Source: Clostridium porci
GTDB lineage: Bacteria > Bacillota > Clostridia > Lachnospirales > Lachnospiraceae
DNA: 64,000 nt
NCBI RefSeq assembly: GCF_009696375.1
Contig: NZ_VUMD01000002.1
Span: 248,001-312,000, forward strand
Direction of reading: 5' to 3'
The stretch's first letter is position 1, and each line of letters begins with the position of its first letter. A program made the translations under genes and the position numbers. The notes beneath the pieces are model-generated. The model made no database searches and had not been told where the DNA came from. It worked only from the letters and a program-made list of their open reading frames with translations. This document shows, piece after piece, positions 8,047-16,589 of the stretch.

Positions 8047-8925
8047 ATGAAGAAATTAAGGAGACTTACAGCGCTGACCTTTTCTATCATCCTGGCGTTT
8101 TCGCTGTCTGCCTGCAAAAGCAGCAGCCCCGAAGGTGCAGGCAGCGCCTCAGAGGGCGGCAGTCATGTGGTTTATCGCACGCTGGATGAAATTAAGGCAG
8201 CTGGAACCATCAATATCGGCGTGTTTTCTGATAAGAATCCATTTGGCTTTGTAGATGAAAATGGAGAATACCAAGGCTATGATGTTTATTTTGCCAACCG
8301 AATCGGAGCGGATCTTGGCGTAAACGTAAATTTTGTTTCCACAGAAGCAGCAAATCGCATCGAGTATCTTCAGACGGGCAAGGTGGACGTCATTCTCGCG
8401 AATTTTACGGTTACTGAGGAGCGGGCGGAGGAAGTGGATTTTGCCCTTCCTTATATGAAGGTTGCTCTGGGAGTGGTATCTCCTGCTGCCAATACAATTA
8501 CGACTCTGGATAACTGGAAGGATGAAGATGCGATGATCGTTATTTCCGGCACTACGGCGGAGACATATCTGACTAAAAATTATCCTAATATTACCCTTCA
8601 AAAATATGATACCTATGCAAATGCAAAAAACGCACTGGAGAATGGCAATGCCGTGGCATGGGCCAATGATAACACGGAGGTTATCGCCTTTGCATTGCAA
8701 AACCATGGATATACGGTTGGGATACCCTCTCTTGGCAGTCAGGACACAATCGCTCCTGCAGTTTCCAAGGGCAACAGCACCCTGCTGGATTGGATCAACG
8801 AAGAGATAAAACGTCTTGGGGATGAGCAGTTCTTCCACGCAAACTATGAGGCGACGCTGGTTGACACCTATGGCAGTGATTATGAGGACAGCCTTGTTGT
8901 GGAAGGGGGCGTAGTTAATCAATAA
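8047..8925 (+). CDS. Amino-acid ABC transporter substrate-binding lipoprotein (probably cysteine/cystine)
   Basis: A 292-aa lipoprotein: a signal peptide ends in the lipobox LSAC, then a low-complexity Ser/Gly linker and a type 3 periplasmic-binding domain. It carries FGFVDENGEYQGYDV and ILANFTVTEERAEEVDF, hallmarks of the polar amino-acid family, and overall resembles cysteine-binding proteins of the CjaA type. The ATG at 8047 was chosen because GAGGAGG lies 6 bases upstream; an ATG at 8032 overlaps the ATPase stop. Cysteine or cystine specificity is inferred from the operon's cysteine leader and metY. Confidence 0.87.
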   Translation: MKKLRRLTALTFSIILAFSLSACKSSSPEGAGSASEGGSHVVYRTLDEIKAAGTINIGVFSDKNPFGFVDENGEYQGYDVYFANRIGADLGVNVNFVSTEAANRIEYLQTGKVDVILANFTVTEERAEEVDFALPYMKVALGVVSPAANTITTLDNWKDEDAMIVISGTTAETYLTKNYPNITLQKYDTYANAKNALENGNAVAWANDNTEVIAFALQNHGYTVGIPSLGSQDTIAPAVSKGNSTLLDWINEEIKRLGDEQFFHANYEATLVDTYGSDYEDSLVVEGGVVNQ

Positions 8926-9025
8926 TATATATCCTAATTGCTCCGTACCATTCGTACAGAGTTACGGAGGGGGAAGCATAAGCTACCAAAAGCTTGGAAG
9001 TTCTTCAAGCTGATAAAAGTGGTAG

Positions 9026-9235
9026 CAAAGGTTCCACACAGCTGTTCCTGATTATGGAGGACGGTGGGATAGAACTTATGTAGCAGCGAAGAGGCTATAT
9101 TCATTTGGAAATTTCAGTAAATATGTTCGGCCAGACTATATCAGAATTGATATTAGTGAAAATCCGTATGGAAATTTATATTTATCTGCATATCAAAATC
9201 CAAAAACAAGGCAATTTACAATTTCAACCAATTAA
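9026..9235 (+). pseudogene. Remnant of an unrecognised protein C-terminus
   Basis: An open frame of 69 codons that begins right after an in-frame stop, has no start codon with a ribosome site, and reads like a real globular C-terminus, rich in aromatic and charged residues (for example YGGRWDRTYV, FSKYVRPDYIRIDIS, NPYGNLYLSAYQ). It ends at TAA 9233-9235. Base composition is AT-richer than the neighbours. It could be the tail of a degraded secreted or polymorphic toxin-type protein, but I do not recognise the family. The upstream part is frameshifted or lost. Confidence 0.4.
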
Positions 9236-9290
9236 TGCAAAAAATGGAGAATAAATAACATTGAGGATGCAAGGGGGGGCATCCTGGAAG

Positions 9291-9328
9291 TGCAGAACGT
9301 CGGAAGGACTGGCGGTCTGCATTTTTTT
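9291..9328 (+). terminator. Intrinsic terminator
   Basis: An 11-position stem (TGCAGAACGTC with GGCGGTCTGCA, one mismatch and one wobble) followed by seven T. It closes either the metY-importer operon or the remnant region. Confidence 0.8.
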
Positions 9329-9435
9329 GTATTAAATAAATAAAAATATTCTATAAATGAAGCATAATAATATTATATATGATAAAATAAGCGATATGTA
9401 GTATGATATATAGGTAATATCAAAGCGGTAGGGGG

Positions 9436-9510
9436 ATGGTTGATGGAAATTTACTGATGATTGTTGTACTATCGTTTATACAGTTGAAGGCGGGTGATAA
9501 GCGTGACTAA
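9436..9510 (+). CDS. Possible 24-aa hydrophobic peptide
   Basis: ATG preceded by GGTAGGGGG, then 24 codons with a hydrophobic core (LLMIVVLSFIQL) and a charged tail (KAGDKRD). Size and layout recall holin-like or type I toxin peptides, but nothing else supports this; it may be chance. Confidence 0.2.
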   Translation: MVDGNLLMIVVLSFIQLKAGDKRD

Positions 9511-9807
9511 AGGTTCAGGAAGCCATTTTTATCCTATAAGGGCTGTAGCTGAGAGAAAGAGGAACCGTAGGCCCTAAGGAAGAAAACAGATGTACAGAAA
9601 GAAAATTGTGTGATATAATTTTTCATTAGAAAGGTCTGCTTTCTTTGTGTTTTTGTAATGCCTGTTTGGACATTGACAGCTTGATAGGAAGATGATTGAT
9701 TATGGAGCCGGCGCCAGGCTGGCTTTGTAATAGATACAGGCCTGTGTATGCAGGTGAAAAATAACTGAAGGGGAAGTAATGCTCTGACCCAAAGAAAGGA
9801 AATCATT

Positions 9808-11223
9808 ATGTATAATCCAAAATCATTAAAAGCAGAAGAATTTATCTGCCACGAGGAAATTCTTGAAACCCTTGCCTATGGGGAAAAGAATAAGGATAAT
9901 GTGGAATTAATTGATTCCATTATCCAAAAAGCCCGGCTTTTAAAAGGGTTGAATCACAGGGAAGCCTCGGTGCTGCTGGCCTGCGAGATGCCGGACAAGA
10001 TTGAAGAGATGTATAGCATTGCAGAGGAGATTAAGAAAAAATTATACGGGAACCGCATCGTCATGTTTGCGCCTCTTTATCTATCCAACTACTGCATTAA
10101 CGGCTGTACCTACTGTCCCTACCATGGAAAGAACAAACACATTACCAGGAAGAAGCTGACCCAGGAGGAGGTTGTCAAGGAGGTAACTGCTTTGCAGGAT
10201 ATGGGACATAAGCGCCTGGCTCTGGAGGCAGGGGAAGATCCGGTTCACAATCCCATCGAGTACATACTGGAATGCATTCAGACGATTTATTCGGTGAAGC
10301 ATAAAAACGGAGCAATCCGCAGGGTCAATGTCAACATTGCGGCAACTACGGTTGAAAATTACCGAAGGCTTAAGGAAGCTGGAATCGGAACCTATATCCT
10401 GTTTCAGGAAACCTATCACAAGGAGAGCTATGAGCTGCTCCATCCCACTGGGCCAAAGCATGATTACAATTATCATACCGAGGCTATGGATCGTGCCATG
10501 GAGGGAGGCATCGATGATGTGGGCCTGGGAGTTCTGTTTGGGCTGGAGCGGTACAAATATGAGTTTGCAGGCCTTCTGATGCATGCGGAGCATTTGGAGG
10601 CGGTTCACGGCGTGGGTCCTCATACCATCAGCGTGCCCCGCATTAAGCATGCGGACGATATTGATCCATCTGTGTTTGATAACAGTATAGATGACGAGGT
10701 ATTTGCAAAGCTCTGCGCCCTCATCCGCCTGGCTGTTCCTTATACAGGCATGATTATTTCCACCAGAGAGAGCCAGAGAGTAAGGGAAAAGGTCATCCGT
10801 CTGGGCGTATCACAGATAAGCGGAGCCTCTAGAACCAGCGTAGGCGGCTACCAGGAAAAGGAGCGTCCCACAGACACAGAGCAGTTTGACGTTTCCGACC
10901 AGAGAAGCCTGGACGAAGTAGTGCGCTGGCTGATGGAAATGGGATATATCCCCTCATTTTGTACAGCATGCTATCGGGAGGGGCGTACAGGAGATCGGTT
11001 TATGAGCCTATGCAAGAGCGGACAGATTCAAAACTGCTGCCATCCCAACGCGCTAATGACTCTGAAGGAGTTTCTTATGGATTATGCTTCAGAGGAGACC
11101 AGGGCCCTGGGAGAGAAAATGATACAGGATGAGCTTGCCAATATACCTAAGGATAAGGTGAGGGAGGTCTGTCGGGAGCATTTGGAGAAGATTGAGCGGG
11201 GAATCCGTGATTTTCGTTTCTGA
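9808..11223 (+). CDS. hydG: [FeFe]-hydrogenase H-cluster maturase HydG
   Basis: A 471-aa radical-SAM tyrosine lyase that makes the CO and CN ligands for the hydrogenase H-cluster. The radical-SAM cluster motif is CINGCTYC (C-x3-C-x2-C), characteristic of HydG/ThiH. The C-terminal region carries the second cluster cysteines in FCTACYREGRTGDRFM and the following KSGQIQNCCHPNA. Length matches HydG and exceeds ThiH. HydE and HydF are not adjacent. Start has AAAGGAAATC upstream. It indicates an anaerobe with [FeFe]-hydrogenase. Confidence 0.93.
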   Translation: MYNPKSLKAEEFICHEEILETLAYGEKNKDNVELIDSIIQKARLLKGLNHREASVLLACEMPDKIEEMYSIAEEIKKKLYGNRIVMFAPLYLSNYCINGCTYCPYHGKNKHITRKKLTQEEVVKEVTALQDMGHKRLALEAGEDPVHNPIEYILECIQTIYSVKHKNGAIRRVNVNIAATTVENYRRLKEAGIGTYILFQETYHKESYELLHPTGPKHDYNYHTEAMDRAMEGGIDDVGLGVLFGLERYKYEFAGLLMHAEHLEAVHGVGPHTISVPRIKHADDIDPSVFDNSIDDEVFAKLCALIRLAVPYTGMIISTRESQRVREKVIRLGVSQISGASRTSVGGYQEKERPTDTEQFDVSDQRSLDEVVRWLMEMGYIPSFCTACYREGRTGDRFMSLCKSGQIQNCCHPNALMTLKEFLMDYASEETRALGEKMIQDELANIPKDKVREVCREHLEKIERGIRDFRF

Positions 11224-11321
11224 ACGATAGATTTCATTCGTTTAAGTGGGGCAATTTGTGTTATACTGAAAACGGCAAATAAGTATAATAGCACAGATTT
11301 TTATGGAAGGATAACCTTTGC

Positions 11322-12299
11322 ATGCAGACACTGAATCAGGATATCAAGAACCGCACGTTCAAGCCTGTATATCTTTTATACGGCGAGGAAGCATATCTGA
11401 AACATAATTACAAAAGCCGTCTGAGGGAGGCCGTCACATCCGGGGACACTATGAATTACAATTACTATGAGGGCAAAGGGGCTGATGTGAATAAAATCAT
11501 TGGCCTTTCCGACACTATGCCCTTTTTTGCGGATAAGCGTCTGATTCTACTGGAGGATACCGGCTTTTTCAAAGGCGGAGCCGCAGGGGAGGAGCTAGCG
11601 GCCTATGCAGAGCGGATTCCAGAGAGCACCTGTATTGTGTTTGTAGAGTCGGAGGTAGATAAACGGAGCAAGCTATATAAGGCAGTGAAAAAATACGGCT
11701 ATCCGGCAGAGCTGTCCCGCCAGGCTCCGGGGCAGCTGTCCAGGTGGGCGGCGGGGCTTCTCTCTAAAAACGGGAGGAAGATAACAGGCCGCACCATGGA
11801 ATATTTTTTAAGCAGGGTGGGAGACGATATGGAGAATATCAGCTCAGAGCTGGAAAAGCTTACCTGTTATACCCTGGGCAGGGATGTGATTACAAAGGAG
11901 GATGTGGACGCAGTCTGCGTTCCGCAGGTGACGAATAAGATATTCGATATGATAACGGCCATCACCAGCCAAAACACCAGAGGGGCAATGGATTTGTATG
12001 AGGATTTGCTTACCTTGAAGGAGCCGCCTATGCGGATTCTGTTCCTGATTGCAAGACAGTTTAACCAGATTCTCCAGGTAAAGGAGCTAATGGGAACCGG
12101 GATGGAGAAGGGGGCCATTGCTTCTAAGCTTAAGCTGCAGCCCTTTGTAACAGGGAAGCTTATGCTTCAGGCCAGGATATTTTCCAGAGAACAGATTCTT
12201 TCTTATGTGAAGTTCTGTGTGGATATGGAGGAGCACGTAAAGACAGGAAGGCTTCCGGATCGCATGGCAGTGGAGCTTTTGATAACGAATCAATACTGA
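11322..12299 (+). CDS. holA: DNA polymerase III delta subunit
   Basis: A 325-aa clamp-loader subunit that opens the beta sliding clamp. It begins with the family signature KPVYLLYGEEAYLKHNY, has PFFADKRLILLED and a C-terminal helical collar region with MRILFLIARQFNQIL and GRLPDRMAVELLI. Length and order match Firmicutes HolA (YqeN). The ATG at 11322 is preceded by GGAAGGATAA. In Clostridia holA is often near rpsT and gpr, as it is here. Confidence 0.92.
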   Translation: MQTLNQDIKNRTFKPVYLLYGEEAYLKHNYKSRLREAVTSGDTMNYNYYEGKGADVNKIIGLSDTMPFFADKRLILLEDTGFFKGGAAGEELAAYAERIPESTCIVFVESEVDKRSKLYKAVKKYGYPAELSRQAPGQLSRWAAGLLSKNGRKITGRTMEYFLSRVGDDMENISSELEKLTCYTLGRDVITKEDVDAVCVPQVTNKIFDMITAITSQNTRGAMDLYEDLLTLKEPPMRILFLIARQFNQILQVKELMGTGMEKGAIASKLKLQPFVTGKLMLQARIFSREQILSYVKFCVDMEEHVKTGRLPDRMAVELLITNQY

Positions 12300-12344
12300 G
12301 CGGTAAAGGTTTGGGAAAGGATGAAGAGAATGGAGAAGGACAGC

Positions 12345-12923
12345 ATGGAAAAGGATTGTATTGAAGCAAGCGCTCTGGAGCATATTAAGATTCAGACGAA
12401 ACAGGTGTTAAAGGAACTGCTGGAGACGGCCCATATGAAGCCAGGGCAGATTCTAGTTGTGGGATGCTCCTCCAGCGAGATTGCCAGCTTTAAAATCGGC
12501 TCTCATTCCAGCGGTGATATTGGGAGAGCGGTTTTCACGGCTCTCCATGAGGAGCTGGCTCCTATGGGAATTTATCTGGCAGCCCAATGCTGCGAGCATT
12601 TGAATCGTGCGGTGATATTGGAGGCGGAGGCTGCGAAGCAATATGGCTGGGAGCCGGTAAATGTAGTGCCCCAGCTAAAGGCTGGGGGCTCCTTTGGGAC
12701 GGCTGCCTGGGCTGCTCTTAAGGAGCCGGTGGCAGTGGAGCGCATTAGAGCTCATGCTGGAATCGATATTGGAGATACGTTAATCGGCATGCATCTTAAG
12801 GAGGTAGCGGTGCCTGTTCGGATTCAGACAAAGGAAATCGGAAGCGCCCATATAGTCTGTGCCAGAACCAGGCCCAAATTTATCGGAGGAATGCGGGCGT
12901 GCTATGATGAGAGCCGTATGTAG
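12345..12923 (+). CDS. YwlG/TIGR01440 family protein (DUF436)
   Basis: A 192-aa protein of a conserved Firmicutes family of unknown function. Landmarks are QILVVGCSSSEIAS near the N-terminus, AAQCCEHLNRAVI, PQLKAGGSFGTAAW and GIDIGDTLIGMHLK, with a conserved CEH motif. ATG at 12345 has GGAGAAGG five bases upstream and gives a family-typical length; ATGs at 12321 and 12330 are in frame alternatives. It follows holA by under 50 bases and is probably co-transcribed. No enzymatic role should be assumed. Confidence 0.85.
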   Translation: MEKDCIEASALEHIKIQTKQVLKELLETAHMKPGQILVVGCSSSEIASFKIGSHSSGDIGRAVFTALHEELAPMGIYLAAQCCEHLNRAVILEAEAAKQYGWEPVNVVPQLKAGGSFGTAAWAALKEPVAVERIRAHAGIDIGDTLIGMHLKEVAVPVRIQTKEIGSAHIVCARTRPKFIGGMRACYDESRM

Positions 12924-13065
12924 AAGCTGTAGCGTCGTATGTTTACGTTCCTGTTTTCGACGGCCGTCTGGATACGGGTATGGCGATACAGCGGTAAGGG
13001 ATAGGAAGTGCCAGTGTTCATGAAATCAATCTGCTGCACAATAGGCAGTTCAATTTCCGGTAACC

Positions 13066-13115
13066 TCAAGAGGGCGTCCCAAAAGTCATTGTAGACTTTC
13101 GAGATGCCCTCTTGA
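13066..13115. repeat. Long imperfect palindrome, possibly an IS-end or MITE remnant
   Basis: CAAGAGGGC opens and GCCCTCTTG closes a 48-50 base inverted repeat with roughly 21-position arms (AAAAGTC / GACTTTC inside) around ATTGTA. No T-tract follows on either strand. The GAGGGCGTC...AAAGTC pattern resembles terminal inverted repeats of some insertion sequences brought back to back. Confidence 0.4.
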
Positions 13116-13139
13116 AGTTCGATTTGCAGATGGAAGTAT

Positions 13140-13289
13140 TCAGCTTCCCTCGTTCACAATTTCTTCCAGTACCCGAATCAAATCCTGGAGCGATTCCAGG
13201 CGTACATTACGTTCCAGAATGCAGTTTTTCAGGTCGATTGAAAGAGTTTCAAATTTGTCCCGTATAGTCGGGGAGACATAGGATGCCAT
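13140..13289 (-). CDS. Small conserved-looking 49-aa protein
   Basis: A minus-strand ORF of 49 codons, too short for usual ORF listing. It starts at 13289 with GAGGTG seven bases upstream. The protein (beginning MASYVSPTIRDKFETL, containing LKNCILERNV and LESLQDLIRVLEEIV) is amphipathic, helical and acidic, like small cytoplasmic helical proteins encoded in many Lachnospiraceae. Function is unknown. It stands alone between a YwlG-family gene and rpsT. Confidence 0.5.
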   Translation of the reverse strand: MASYVSPTIRDKFETLSIDLKNCILERNVRLESLQDLIRVLEEIVNEGS

Positions 13290-13385
13290 TTCACTCACCT
13301 CAATCATAGTATGTGAGAATCCATAATCTTTATGCGTTTTACTGTAATTTTACGGGGGGAAGCTAGTTGGAAGGGATGCAGTAAA

Positions 13386-13418
13386 GACCCCTTCCGGCGG
13401 GTCAGTCCGAAAGGGGCC
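13386..13418 (-). terminator. Probable rpsT terminator
   Basis: Read on the minus strand, GGCCCCTTTCGG pairs with CCGGAAGGGGTC and is followed by TCTTTACT, about 30 bases after the rpsT stop. The U-tract is weak. Confidence 0.55.
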
Positions 13419-13447
13419 TAATGTCTGAAATTCATTCTCTATTTTAA

Positions 13448-13711
13448 TTAAGCGATAGAATTAACGGCCTTGGATAAACGGGATACTTTACGGGAAGAAG
13501 TGTTACTGTGGTAAACTCCCTTAGAAGTAGCCTTATCAATCTCAGAGGTAGCAGCCAGCAGCGCAGCCTGGGCAGCAGCCTTGTCCCCGGCAGCAACAGC
13601 AGCGTTCACCTTTTTGATCGAAGTTTTAACCCTGGAGCGGATCGCCTTGTTTCTAGCAGCCTTAGTTTCGTTTACTAAGATTCTCTTCTTTGCAGATTTA
13701 ATGTTAGCCAA
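13448..13711 (-). CDS. rpsT: 30S ribosomal protein S20
   Basis: An 87-aa basic, helical protein, the normal length of S20, starting MANIKSAKKRI and with the conserved RNKAIRSRVKT and GVYHSNTSSRKVSRL segments. It binds 16S rRNA early in 30S assembly. It is transcribed alone from the minus strand, divergent from gpr, with GGAGGTG just upstream of the start. Confidence 0.97.
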   Translation of the reverse strand: MANIKSAKKRILVNETKAARNKAIRSRVKTSIKKVNAAVAAGDKAAAQAALLAATSEIDKATSKGVYHSNTSSRKVSRLSKAVNSIA

Positions 13712-13883
13712 TGAAATACACCTCCGTTCTTAAAATAAATAGTTTCTTTGTGTTTTCCATCAAAGTCTGGACACGGACAGTTCAATGTAAACATACTTTT
13801 ATATTCTATCGAATTTGCCGGAAAATGTCAAGGAGTATTTGGGAGAATTTCACGACAAACGCAAGAATGAATAAATGGTAAAT

Positions 13884-13913
13884 GAATCTGAGTTTTTATG
13901 CGATTCCATAGTA
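13884..13913 (+). promoter_or_regulatory. Candidate sigma-G/sigma-F type promoter for gpr
   Basis: GAATCT (13884-13889), 17 bases, CATAGTA (13907-13913). The -10 element matches the forespore consensus CATnnTA and the -35 is close to GnATA. gpr is a forespore-sigma gene in Bacillus. The implied 5' UTR is about 105 bases. Confidence 0.45.
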
Positions 13914-14027
13914 TAAGCTGTGATTTTTTAGAAAGGCTGCCGGATCTGGCAAGGCATACATAATATTGGCAATTTAAGACCAAAATAACCATGAGATGGA
14001 AGAAAAACAGCTGAGAGGTGAACGCAT

Positions 14028-15068
14028 ATGCAGGAACATGAAGTCGTAGAAATGTTGAATACGGCAGAGCAGGGACAATTTGAGGTCAGAACCGATCTTG
14101 CTCTGGAGCAGAAGGAGAGCTTTCAGGGAGACGGAGGGGAAATATCCGGCGTTAAGCTGAAGGAATGGCGGCGTCAGAAAAGCCAGGTAAAGCTGACTGA
14201 GGTGAAAATCCTCAACGATCAGGGAGCGCAAGCTATGGGAAAGCCGAAGGGCACCTACCTGACTCTGGAGGCAGACCGGCTTTCCAAGGGGGATGATGAG
14301 TACCACAGCGAAATAGCGGAGGAGCTGGCCCGTCAGATACGGCGACTTACAGGGGAGATGATTAACTGGAAGAGGAATGCTTTGCCTTCCATACTTGTGG
14401 TAGGCTTGGGAAATGCCTCAGTAACCCCGGACTCCCTGGGGCCGAGGGTTCTGGGAAATCTCCAGGTGACCAGGCACCTGGAGGGACAATATGGGGATTC
14501 CTTCCTTAAGGACAGGGGACTTTTGGCATTGAGCGGAATCGCTCCTGGTGTAATGGCCCAGACTGGTATGGAGACTGCGGAAATCCTGATGGGAATTATC
14601 AGCCAGATACACCCGGATTTGATTATTGCCATCGATGCCCTGGCAGCCAGAAGCGTGCGTAGACTTGGCACTACCATACAGCTTACGGATACTGGCATAC
14701 ATCCGGGCTCCGGCGTAGGAAACCACCGCCACAGCCTTACAAAGGAAAGTATGGGTGTGCCTGTGCTGGCAATCGGAGTGCCTACGGTTGTGGGGGCGGC
14801 GGCCATCGTTCATGATACGGTGTCCGCTCTGGTAAGGGTGCTGTCTCAGAATGACAGCACCAAAGGGACAGGAAGCTGGATTGAGGAAATGGATCCCGAC
14901 CAGCAATACCAGCTGATCAGGGAGCTTCTGGAGCCGGAGTTTGGCCCATTGTATGTAACCCCGCCGGATATCGATCAGTCAGTGAAGCAGCTGAGCTTTA
15001 CCATATCAGAGGGGATTCATCAGGCTGTGTTTGCACGGAATAGTCAAAGCCTTCGTCCTGAGAAGTGA
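14028..15068 (+). CDS. gpr: GPR germination endopeptidase
   Basis: A 346-aa aspartic-type protease that degrades small acid-soluble spore proteins when spores germinate. It has the N-terminal propeptide-like start with RTDLALEQKE, the core TPDSLGPRVL and LIIAIDALAARS, then GSGVGNHR and IGVPTVVGAAAIVHDT. The family's catalytic aspartates lie in the TPDSLG and IAIDALAA segments. Divergent from rpsT and directly before spoIIP, a frequent order in Clostridia. It marks the organism as a spore former. Confidence 0.94.
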   Translation: MQEHEVVEMLNTAEQGQFEVRTDLALEQKESFQGDGGEISGVKLKEWRRQKSQVKLTEVKILNDQGAQAMGKPKGTYLTLEADRLSKGDDEYHSEIAEELARQIRRLTGEMINWKRNALPSILVVGLGNASVTPDSLGPRVLGNLQVTRHLEGQYGDSFLKDRGLLALSGIAPGVMAQTGMETAEILMGIISQIHPDLIIAIDALAARSVRRLGTTIQLTDTGIHPGSGVGNHRHSLTKESMGVPVLAIGVPTVVGAAAIVHDTVSALVRVLSQNDSTKGTGSWIEEMDPDQQYQLIRELLEPEFGPLYVTPPDIDQSVKQLSFTISEGIHQAVFARNSQSLRPEK

Positions 15069-15183
15069 TTGGATTGGAAGGGATGAATAAAGCCGCAATA
15101 TCTATGGGATTGCTGCATATCATATTACGAGAGCATGCTTGAAATTCGAAGCTGCTCCAGAATAACGTCAGGTGGAATATGAT

Positions 15184-16440
15184 ATGAGATTAAGACGTGG
15201 AGGCATGGACCGGCTGATACGCCGGTTTATTGCCGGCACGGTCCTGATGCTCCTGCTCCTTCTTTGGGGACGCTATATCAGCCAGGGGGCAGGCGCTGTT
15301 ATAAAAATGGATCTCAGGCAGCTCCTTCAGGCAGGAGGCCAGTGGCTAGTAGAGGCCATCTGGAACCACGCTGGCCCGCTGAGCCCGGATGCAGGATACA
15401 GAATCGGAGAACGTTTCAGAATCGAAGGAGATGAGAAAATCCCAGATCCAGATCCATCCTACCGGAAATATCAGGCTGTGAAAGCCTTTTACCAGGAGCA
15501 TCAGTATCTGGCCTGGTACGGCAATGAGGAATCAGGGCAGCAGACAACAGACCCACAGACGGCGGCTGCCTCGAAATCCGCCTCTGACGGGAGAGAAGCA
15601 GCGGGAGAGGGAGACATTTCAGGCGGTCAGCCGGGGGCTTTTCTGATCGGCTCTATGAACCGTCCGATTACAGGCTCCACCTATGTGATGGAGCAGCTGA
15701 TGGATTATGATTTTCTTATGAAGCATTTTTACAGTGTACATACCTCTACCACGGCAGGCAGGGAGCTGATGAATGCCAAAGTCTTGTTGGAGAAGGACCT
15801 GACTCTGGAGAAGGACAGCTCCAAACCCCAGATACTGATCTACCACACCCATTCCCAGGAGGCCTTTAAGGATTCCGGGCCAGGACAGACTGTGATAGGT
15901 TTGGGGGAGTATCTGACAAGGCTGCTGGAGGCAAAGGGCTATCGTGTCTATCATGACAAGTCGGTATATGATTTGAAGAACGGGGAGCTGGACCGAAGCA
16001 AGGCCTACAATTATGCCCTGGAAGGCATTGCCAGTATCCTCCAGAAGAATCCTTCGATTCAGGTGGTGCTGGACATCCACCGGGACGGCGTAGGAGAAAA
16101 TCTGCATATGGTGACTCAGGTGGACGGCAAGGATACAGCCCAGATTATGTTTTTTAACGGATTAAGTCAGACGCCGGAAGGCCCCATCGAGTATCTTCAA
16201 AATCCTTTCCGGGAGGATAACCTGGCCTTCAGCCTGCAGATGCAGCTGGATGCGGAAGCCTACTATCCCGGCCTTACCAGGAAGATTTATCTGAAGGGCC
16301 TGCGCTACAACCAGCATCTTCGTCCGTGCTCCAGCCTCATCGAGGTAGGCGCTCAGACGAATACCTATCAGGAAGCCCTGAATGCCATGGAGCCTTTGTC
16401 AGAGCTTCTGGATATGGTTCTGGGGGGCGAAAGAAATTAG
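15184..16440 (+). CDS. spoIIP: Stage II sporulation protein P
   Basis: A 418-aa membrane-anchored peptidoglycan hydrolase that works with SpoIID and SpoIIM during engulfment. An N-terminal transmembrane segment (VLMLLLLLWGRYI) precedes a variable, Ala/Ser-rich linker and the SpoIIP amidase/endopeptidase domain with ILIYHTHSQEAF (Zn histidines), VVLDIHRDGV and SSLIEVGAQTNTYQEA. ATG 15184 was chosen because AGGTGG lies 8 bases upstream; the frame extends 5' only to a GTG at 15172. Confidence 0.92.
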   Translation: MRLRRGGMDRLIRRFIAGTVLMLLLLLWGRYISQGAGAVIKMDLRQLLQAGGQWLVEAIWNHAGPLSPDAGYRIGERFRIEGDEKIPDPDPSYRKYQAVKAFYQEHQYLAWYGNEESGQQTTDPQTAAASKSASDGREAAGEGDISGGQPGAFLIGSMNRPITGSTYVMEQLMDYDFLMKHFYSVHTSTTAGRELMNAKVLLEKDLTLEKDSSKPQILIYHTHSQEAFKDSGPGQTVIGLGEYLTRLLEAKGYRVYHDKSVYDLKNGELDRSKAYNYALEGIASILQKNPSIQVVLDIHRDGVGENLHMVTQVDGKDTAQIMFFNGLSQTPEGPIEYLQNPFREDNLAFSLQMQLDAEAYYPGLTRKIYLKGLRYNQHLRPCSSLIEVGAQTNTYQEALNAMEPLSELLDMVLGGERN

Positions 16441-16508
16441 ACGGGAAGGGGGATGATAAATCAGAAAAAGGGGAGACGCTGCCGGATTAGGGAGGAAGCA
16501 AAGGAAGA

Positions 16509-16545
16509 TTTTTAAGTTGCATACGAACTTAAAAAATGGTATATT
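16509..16545 (+). promoter_or_regulatory. Inverted repeat at the lepA promoter
   Basis: TTTTTAAGTT, seven bases (GCATACG), then AACTTAAAAA: perfect 10-base arms. It overlaps a possible promoter (TTGCAT 16517-16522, 17 bases, TATATT 16540-16545). It could be an operator, or the terminator of spoIIP since its right arm is A-rich on this strand and T-rich on the other. Confidence 0.4.
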
Positions 16546-16589
16546 TTACTAAGCAGATTCAGAGAAAGACAAGCTAGAAAGGAACGACA

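Larger units (their letters stand above)
8926..9807. other. Long spacer between the metY operon and hydG
   Basis: About 880 bases without an intact conventional gene. In order it holds a 7-bp stem without T-tract (8941-8969), a 69-codon remnant frame, a stem AGGATGC/GCATCCT (9264-9285), a strong terminator (9291-9328), a very AT-rich stretch, a possible 24-codon hydrophobic ORF (9436-9510) and a candidate hydG promoter (TGTACA 9591-9596, 17 bases, TATAAT 9614-9619). Confidence 0.6.

Noticed and set aside
8149-8922. 257-codon minus-strand frame opposite the binding-protein gene
   Set aside because: Mirror of the coding frame of a clear lipoprotein; no independent start or family.
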